Below are positions 58,463 through 64,000 of a DNA stretch of 64,000 nucleotides, piece after piece. Each line of letters opens with the position of its first letter. Within the stretch, counting starts at the first letter, position 1. Origin of the DNA: an uncultured Candidatus Nitrosopumilus sp. (GTDB taxonomy: Archaea > Thermoproteota > Nitrososphaeria > Nitrososphaerales > Nitrosopumilaceae); assembly GCA_905612485.1 (NCBI GenBank), contig CAJQSE010000019.1:1-64000 (forward strand). The letters run 5' to 3'. The position numbers and the translations under genes were made by a program. The notes beneath the pieces were generated by a model, which saw only the letters and a program-made list of their open reading frames with translations, searched no databases and was not told the origin of the DNA.

Positions 58463-59502
58463 GCAGTAGTATCTTCTAAACTAAATGAATTTTCAACAAA
58501 ATATTCAACTCGAGTTTTTTTAAATTCACGAGAACTGAAAAGAATTTTGTATTCATCAACATTAATTTGGTTTTGGATAGTTTTAGCTACATCATATGCT
58601 TCATCATGTGTTTTACAATGAATCATTGAAAATACATTATATGGCCAATCATCATAGGTAGGGCGCTCATAACAATGACTAACTTGAGGAAATGATCCTA
58701 ATGTTTCGCCAACAGAAGTAATTCTATCTTTAGGAACTTTCCAGACAATCATACCATTTGCAGTGAATCCAACTTGTCTATGTCTCAAAATAGCTGCAAA
58801 TCTTCGCATGACACCTACATCCTCATAGTGTTTCATTTTTGCAAATACTTCATCTTCAGTAATGCCAAGATTTTTTGCAGCCTTTACAAATGGTTCATCA
58901 ATAATTTCCATATCTTTTTGTAATTCACGGATAAAATCTTTGTCTTGTTCTGTAGGTTTAAATTCAATATTTTTAATTTCTTTTTTTTCTTCAGTTGGTG
59001 CAATGTCATGTTTCTTATCATCTACCAAGTCAAGTTTTACACCTATTTTGAATAATTGTAAAGTTGGAAGCATTCTAACTTTTTTAATTCCTTTTAGAAC
59101 ATTAAATTTTTCAAGTTCATCATTTAGATCAGCACCAGGAGGTACAGCTAAAGTGAACCAGAGATTAAACTCATGATCTCGTTCATAGTTATGACTGACG
59201 CCAGGATGACGATTAATTTGACTAGCTACATGATCCAATTCATCATGTTCAATTTCCATTGCAACCAATGAACTAGTGTAACCAAGTTTTCGGGTATCAA
59301 AAATTGCACTCAATTGTCTTAAGACACCAATTTCTTTAAGATTTATTAAATTTTCTTTGATAATTTCAGGAGTAGTATCAAATTTTTTTGCAATAGCATC
59401 AAAGGGTCTAGTAACTAATGGAAACGTCCATTGAATTTCATTTAGAAGTTCCTTATCAGATTCACCTAAAGAAGACAATAAGTGAATTAATCGGAGATTC
59501 AA
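58459..59502 (-). CDS. ahbAB: Fused siroheme decarboxylase (AhbA-AhbB), two Lrp/AsnC-like modules
   Basis: Module 1 HPGVSHNYERDHEFNLWFTL; module 2 FPQVSHCYERPTYDDWPYNVFSMIH; beside hemA/hemB. Confidence 0.88.
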   Translation of the reverse strand: MNLRLIHLLSSLGESDKELLNEIQWTFPLVTRPFDAIAKKFDTTPEIIKENLINLKEIGVLRQLSAIFDTRKLGYTSSLVAMEIEHDELDHVASQINRHPGVSHNYERDHEFNLWFTLAVPPGADLNDELEKFNVLKGIKKVRMLPTLQLFKIGVKLDLVDDKKHDIAPTEEKKEIKNIEFKPTEQDKDFIRELQKDMEIIDEPFVKAAKNLGITEDEVFAKMKHYEDVGVMRRFAAILRHRQVGFTANGMIVWKVPKDRITSVGETLGSFPQVSHCYERPTYDDWPYNVFSMIHCKTHDEAYDVAKTIQNQINVDEYKILFSSREFKKTRVEYFVENSFSLEDTTA

Positions 59503-59572
59503 TTAAAAATGTAGCTAGTATTTCATACAATAATTTTTAATACATAAATAGAAACGGGGGTGTCTTGGATCG

Positions 59573-60226
59573 ATGATAATAAATCTAAATCTCGAAGGTA
59601 AAAAAATCATTGTTGTTGGGGGAGGAAATGAGGCTGAAAAAAGAATAAAATCAATACTAAATGAAAAATGTGAAATCATAGTTATCAGTGATTCTGTAAA
59701 TACACAGATTTCAAAATTAGTAAAAACAAAAAAAATTAAATTCAAAAAACAAAAAATTGAAAATATAAAATTTATTTTAGAATTAAACCCAGATTTAATA
59801 ATTACAACTACAAATGATAAAAAAATTAATCAAAAAATAATTAATCATGCAAAGAAGAAGAAAATAATAGCATATAGTTCAGATAATCCTGAATATAGTG
59901 ATTTTTCAAATGCCGCAATTATTGATTTTGAAAAAATGATTCAAATTGCAATTTTCACCGGAGGTAGAAGTCCAGTAATGTCAAAAAAAATTAAATCAAA
60001 AGTTGAAATTGTACTAAAAAAAATTATTTCAAAAGAAGATATTGCTCAAATTAAAATTCAAAAAATATCACGAAAACTAGCTAAAGAGATAATCCCTATC
60101 CAATCTGAACGAAAAGAATGTCTACACAGCATCATGACTGACAATCATATTGATCAGTTAATAAAAGACGGTCAGATAAAAAAAGCTGAAAAGCGAGCCA
60201 TAGAGATACTAAAAAAATGGAAATGA
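59573..60226 (+). CDS. Precorrin-2 dehydrogenase / sirohydrochlorin ferrochelatase-like (CysG N-terminal/Met8 type)
   Basis: INLNLEGKKIIVVGGGNEAEKRIKSIL...FSNAAIIDFEKMIQIAIFTGGRSPVMSKKIK. Confidence 0.92.
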   Translation: MIINLNLEGKKIIVVGGGNEAEKRIKSILNEKCEIIVISDSVNTQISKLVKTKKIKFKKQKIENIKFILELNPDLIITTTNDKKINQKIINHAKKKKIIAYSSDNPEYSDFSNAAIIDFEKMIQIAIFTGGRSPVMSKKIKSKVEIVLKKIISKEDIAQIKIQKISRKLAKEIIPIQSERKECLHSIMTDNHIDQLIKDGQIKKAEKRAIEILKKWK

Positions 60227-61488
60227 ATCAAAAAATCATAAATGCACGTGTAACTTTTCGTAACTCACCAATCCATATTTTAGAAAAGTTCACTATCAGA
60301 GATACGGAAAACGCATATCAACAATTTAAAAAACATTCAGAATTAGATGAATGTGTAATAATTCAAACTTGTAATAGAATTGAATTATTTGGAAAATCAA
60401 AAACAGATAATTCAGATAAAATTAAAAAAACATGGGCAAGGATTACAGGATTAGATGAAGAAATATTTGAAGAAAATATTGAATTTGTAGAAAATCAAGA
60501 GGCCATGTATCACCTGTTGAAACTAACATCAGGCTTAGATTCAATGGTATTAGGCGAAGAACAAATTTTAGGTCAAATAAAAAATTCAATAACATCAGCT
60601 AGAAAATCAAAGGCATCAGGCCAACATCTCAATACTCTATTTGATAAAGCAATCAGAATGGGTACAAGAATTAGAAATTCTAGTGGAATTGGTAAAGGCG
60701 GCATATCAGTAGGATCAATGGCAGTAAAACTTGCAGAAGAAAATATCGATGAATTAAAAACAAAACAAATTCTTTTGATTGGAACAGGAGAAGTATCAAC
60801 TCTTGTTGCAAAATCATTACAAAGAAGAGGATATACATTTAATGTTACAAGTAGAACCATTGGAAGATCAGAAACATTTTGTGAAACAATGGGAGGAAAT
60901 CCAATTAAATTTGAAGAAGTTCTTCCAGGATTTAACAAGTATGATGTAATATTTGTTGCAACAACTGCACCATATTTTCTCGTCACGCAAGAAAGAATTG
61001 CAGATGCCATGAAAGATAAAAACAAGGGAATGATGATACTGGATTTATCAAATCCAAGAACAGTGGATGAAAAAGTTGCAACAATTAGAGGAGTCAAATT
61101 AATGAATTTAGATCAAATTGCAGAAATGGTGGAAAAAAACATGAATGCTAGATTAAACAAGGTAAAAACCATTGAAAATATAATTAGAGAAGAAGTATCA
61201 GTATTAGAAGCCTCAATGAAAAGATTAGATGCAGAACCACTGGTAACGGACGTATTCAAAAGTATAGAGAATCTCAGAGAAAAAGAATTGAATAAAGCAT
61301 TACAAATGCTCAATGAAAAAGATGAAAAGAAAATCAAAATTATTGAAGAATTAACAAAAGCAGTGGTAGAGAGTATCGTGTCAACTCCAATGAATAATAT
61401 CAGAAAAGCATCAGAACAAGGTCAACCAGATGTAATAGAGTTGGCCAGTAAGCTATTTGACTATAAAAAACAGAATCAGGTTGACTAG
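60217..61488 (+). CDS. hemA: Glutamyl-tRNA reductase
   Basis: CVIIQTCNRIELF, LGEEQILGQIKNS, GTGEVSTLVAKSL. Confidence 0.97.
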   Translation: MEMNQKIINARVTFRNSPIHILEKFTIRDTENAYQQFKKHSELDECVIIQTCNRIELFGKSKTDNSDKIKKTWARITGLDEEIFEENIEFVENQEAMYHLLKLTSGLDSMVLGEEQILGQIKNSITSARKSKASGQHLNTLFDKAIRMGTRIRNSSGIGKGGISVGSMAVKLAEENIDELKTKQILLIGTGEVSTLVAKSLQRRGYTFNVTSRTIGRSETFCETMGGNPIKFEEVLPGFNKYDVIFVATTAPYFLVTQERIADAMKDKNKGMMILDLSNPRTVDEKVATIRGVKLMNLDQIAEMVEKNMNARLNKVKTIENIIREEVSVLEASMKRLDAEPLVTDVFKSIENLREKELNKALQMLNEKDEKKIKIIEELTKAVVESIVSTPMNNIRKASEQGQPDVIELASKLFDYKKQNQVD

Positions 61489-61519
61489 GATTATATTTTA
61501 GCCAGAATTAATTTTAAAC

Positions 61520-62500
61520 ATGTCATTTCCCACTAAACGTCTTAGAAGATTACGAATATCAGAAAAAATGAGAGAATTAGTTCAAGAAACCACATTAACA
61601 TCCAAAGATTTCATTTGTCCAGTATTTGTTCAAGAGGATCTAAAAACAAGAATTAAAATTGAATCAATGTCAGAAATTGAAAAATTGCCATTAGAAGATG
61701 TAAATGGTGAAATCAAAACAATCATAGATTTAGGGATTCCTGCAATCATGTTATTTGGAATTCCAACACAAAAAGATGAAGCAGGAAGTTCCTCTTTTGA
61801 TGATAACGGTATAGTTCAAAAAGCAATTACGCAAATTCGAAAAAAGTTTGGAGATAAAATTGTAATTATGGCAGATGTTTGTTTGTGTCAATTTACATCT
61901 ACAGGTCATTGTGGAATTATTCAAGGTGATAAAATTGATAATGATACAAGTTTAGATACACTTGCAAAAATTGCTGTTAGTCAAGCTAAAGCAGGTGTGG
62001 ACACAGTATCACCATCAGCAATGATGGATGGTCAAGTTGCAGCAATAAGAAAAGCTCTAGATGATGAAGGGTTCACAGATGTCTCAATAATGTCACATTC
62101 AGCAAAACATCGTTCAAATTTTTATTCGCCATTTAGAGATGCTGCAGAATGTGCACCAAAATTTGGAGATAGAAAAACATACCAAGTTCCATTTACAAAT
62201 GCAAGAGAATCAATGATGGAAGTAGAAACAGACATCAATGAAGGAGTAGATATCGTAATGATAAAACCAGCATTATCATATTTGGATTTAATTGCAGAAA
62301 CTAGGAGAAAATATAATATTCCAGTATCAGCATATAGTGTTTCTGGAGAATATGCATTAGTAAAAGCTGCATCTCAATTAGGATATGTAAATGAAAAAGA
62401 CATTACATTAGAAATTCTCTATTCAATTAAAAGAGCAGGAGCAGACATGATAGTCACATATTTTGCAAAATCAGCCTCAAGATTTCTTCAAGAATTATGA
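61520..62500 (+). CDS. hemB: Delta-aminolevulinic acid dehydratase
   Basis: RRLRISEKMRELVQET, VDTVSPSAMMDGQVAAIR, SHSAKHRSNFYSPFRDA, MIKPALSYLDLI. Confidence 0.97.
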   Translation: MSFPTKRLRRLRISEKMRELVQETTLTSKDFICPVFVQEDLKTRIKIESMSEIEKLPLEDVNGEIKTIIDLGIPAIMLFGIPTQKDEAGSSSFDDNGIVQKAITQIRKKFGDKIVIMADVCLCQFTSTGHCGIIQGDKIDNDTSLDTLAKIAVSQAKAGVDTVSPSAMMDGQVAAIRKALDDEGFTDVSIMSHSAKHRSNFYSPFRDAAECAPKFGDRKTYQVPFTNARESMMEVETDINEGVDIVMIKPALSYLDLIAETRRKYNIPVSAYSVSGEYALVKAASQLGYVNEKDITLEILYSIKRAGADMIVTYFAKSASRFLQEL

Positions 62501-62808
62501 GAAACGATGAACGATTTGAAATACAAAGAGCATTTGACTTATTGCCACATGTTGTTGGTGCAAGTTGGGCTACAGTAGGGTTTAGAATGGAAGGAATTAG
62601 AAAACCGACAAGAGAAGAATTTAGAGAAAAAACATTAGAATATCTAAAAATGGTTGAACCAGTTTTTGAATCATATCCAAAAAATGAAGATTACGCTGAA
62701 ATTTGTAAATATATAGAATTGAGAAAAAAACAAGAATATGAGAAGATAATCTCAGGTGAAAATAATGAAATTGAAACTAGATATGATAGATATGTAGATT
62801 ATGGTTAA
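62497..62808 (+). CDS. Conserved-looking hypothetical protein, translationally coupled to hemB
   Basis: 103 aa ORF with 4-bp overlap (ATGA) with hemB. Confidence 0.7.
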   Translation: MRNDERFEIQRAFDLLPHVVGASWATVGFRMEGIRKPTREEFREKTLEYLKMVEPVFESYPKNEDYAEICKYIELRKKQEYEKIISGENNEIETRYDRYVDYG

Positions 62809-63425
62809 ACCTCATTTTTTAGTTGTTTTAAAAATTCCTTTAACACCTTAGTTCTTTTTTTAGCTTCAATTTTACCAGATTTTGTATTCATCATTGATTC
62901 TAGTTTCAGTAATTTATTAAAAAAATGATCAACGGCCCAAAGATTATCATTAGGATTTCTTTTATTACAAAAAGGATCATCAATGTTGTAAAAGGATCTA
63001 TTGAGAGAACCACTAGTAGCAAAAACTCTCGCAATTCCTATAGCACCTAATGCATCAAGTCTATCTGCATCTTGTAATATTTTTCCTTCAAGAGTTTGAG
63101 GGATTTTATTTTGAGAAAAACTATGATCTGCAATAGCATCAAAAATAATTGTAATTTCTTCAGCAGTAAAATCATATTTTTTTAAAATTAATTTTGATTT
63201 TTTTGCACTGTCTATAGAAGAAAATTTAGAACGTTTACTTGATTTAGAGTATGAAACTATATCATGTAATAACGCAGCACTAAGAACTAATTTTTGATTT
63301 GCTTTTTCTTTTTTTGCAATTTTTTGAGCATTATTGTAGACTCTCATAATATGTTCAAAATCATGAGCAGGATCATTATCCATTATTTTAATTATTTCAT
63401 TTTTTATAGAATCAAGAACGTTCAT
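62805..63425 (-). CDS. HD-domain phosphohydrolase
   Basis: HDFEHIMRVYNNAQ...LSAALLHDIVSYSK...QDADRLDALGAIGIARVF. Confidence 0.92.
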   Translation of the reverse strand: MNVLDSIKNEIIKIMDNDPAHDFEHIMRVYNNAQKIAKKEKANQKLVLSAALLHDIVSYSKSSKRSKFSSIDSAKKSKLILKKYDFTAEEITIIFDAIADHSFSQNKIPQTLEGKILQDADRLDALGAIGIARVFATSGSLNRSFYNIDDPFCNKRNPNDNLWAVDHFFNKLLKLESMMNTKSGKIEAKKRTKVLKEFLKQLKNEV

Positions 63426-64000
63426 TTAGAATCTCCATATTTTTGGTTTAACAAATTTAATTTTTCTTTGAGTGAGTAACACTGTCCAATTAATACATGC
63501 AAATAAAACAATTAAGCCAATACCAATACCGTCAATTAATAAAATTCCAGTAAGACGATCTTCAAATATTTCTAAAAATGGAGTTAAAACTGCATTACCA
63601 AAATATATCATTATAATATAAGAAATAGTTCTACCAATCCAAAATCCAACATAGATACTAGCACTCTTTGCACGCATTAGACCATACGTAATAAATAAAA
63701 TATTACTTGGAAGAGGTGTTGCTCCAAACAAAAAAGATGTAATTAGATACCCATATTTTTTCTTATTCAGATAATTTCCAATCATATCCAGATTAGATTT
63801 TTGTTCTTCCCCAACAAACTTTCGAAATAATCCACTAATTCTTTTTAGAAAAAATCTACCAAGAGTAGCTCCCGTTGCACCAACTACAGCAAGAAGTACA
63901 ATATTCAAAGTAGGGTCAAGAAGATAAAATGATGTTAAAACTATCCAACTAGGTGGCATCAAAATTGGAGATGCATTTATTCCAATTAATACAAGAAAAA
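63426..64000 (-). CDS. VTT/DedA-like membrane protein (truncated at window end)
   Basis: Frame stays open upstream of the annotated start to the window edge (..FLVLIGINASPILMPPSW); multi-TM. Confidence 0.6.
   Translation of the reverse strand, partial: FLVLIGINASPILMPPSWIVLTSFYLLDPTLNIVLLAVVGATGATLGRFFLKRISGLFRKFVGEEQKSNLDMIGNYLNKKKYGYLITSFLFGATPLPSNILFITYGLMRAKSASIYVGFWIGRTISYIIMIYFGNAVLTPFLEIFEDRLTGILLIDGIGIGLIVLFACINWTVLLTQRKIKFVKPKIWRF

Noticed and set aside
1-64000. Defence systems, prophage, rRNA operons or CRISPR arrays
   Set aside because: None could be supported; apart from the 40-44 kb islet the window is core metabolic and information-processing genes.

Overview
AT-rich archaeal chromosomal window. 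Protein content and gene order suggest a Nitrosopumilus-like ammonia-oxidising thaumarchaeon (Nitrososphaerota); this is inferred from the proteins, not searched. Most of the window is dense core genome: purM, elp3, class I lysS, a near-complete shikimate/chorismate/prephenate cluster (21.7-30.7 kb), a ubiD/mqnC pair, thiC and thiD-thiN, apgM, rps24e/rps27ae, pus10/srp54/dph6/eIF5A, eIF1A, scpA/scpB, rps8e/srp19/gar1/tfb, sufC, and a siroheme/heme cluster (58.4-62.8 kb). Two tRNA genes are present: Arg(GCG), and Tyr(GTA) with a 51-nt intron. The observations most worth a second look are: (1) an unannotated 63-nt box C/D sRNA candidate at 48124-48186(-), whose D guide would place 2'-O-methylation on C34 of a CAU-anticodon (Met) tRNA; (2) a large secreted protein (41310-43823) with about 27 aromatic-headed six-residue repeats that look like an uncharacterised solenoid; (3) two Pro/Ala/Lys-rich paralogues sharing a 454-bp identical DNA block and LPKGF tails; (4) a small accessory islet (about 39.96-43.9 kb) with an integrase fragment, a long hairpin and tandem operator-like repeats; (5) a possible hybrid heme pathway (fused AhbA-AhbB plus a ChdC/HemQ-like protein); (6) several microproteins absent from the supplied ORF track.
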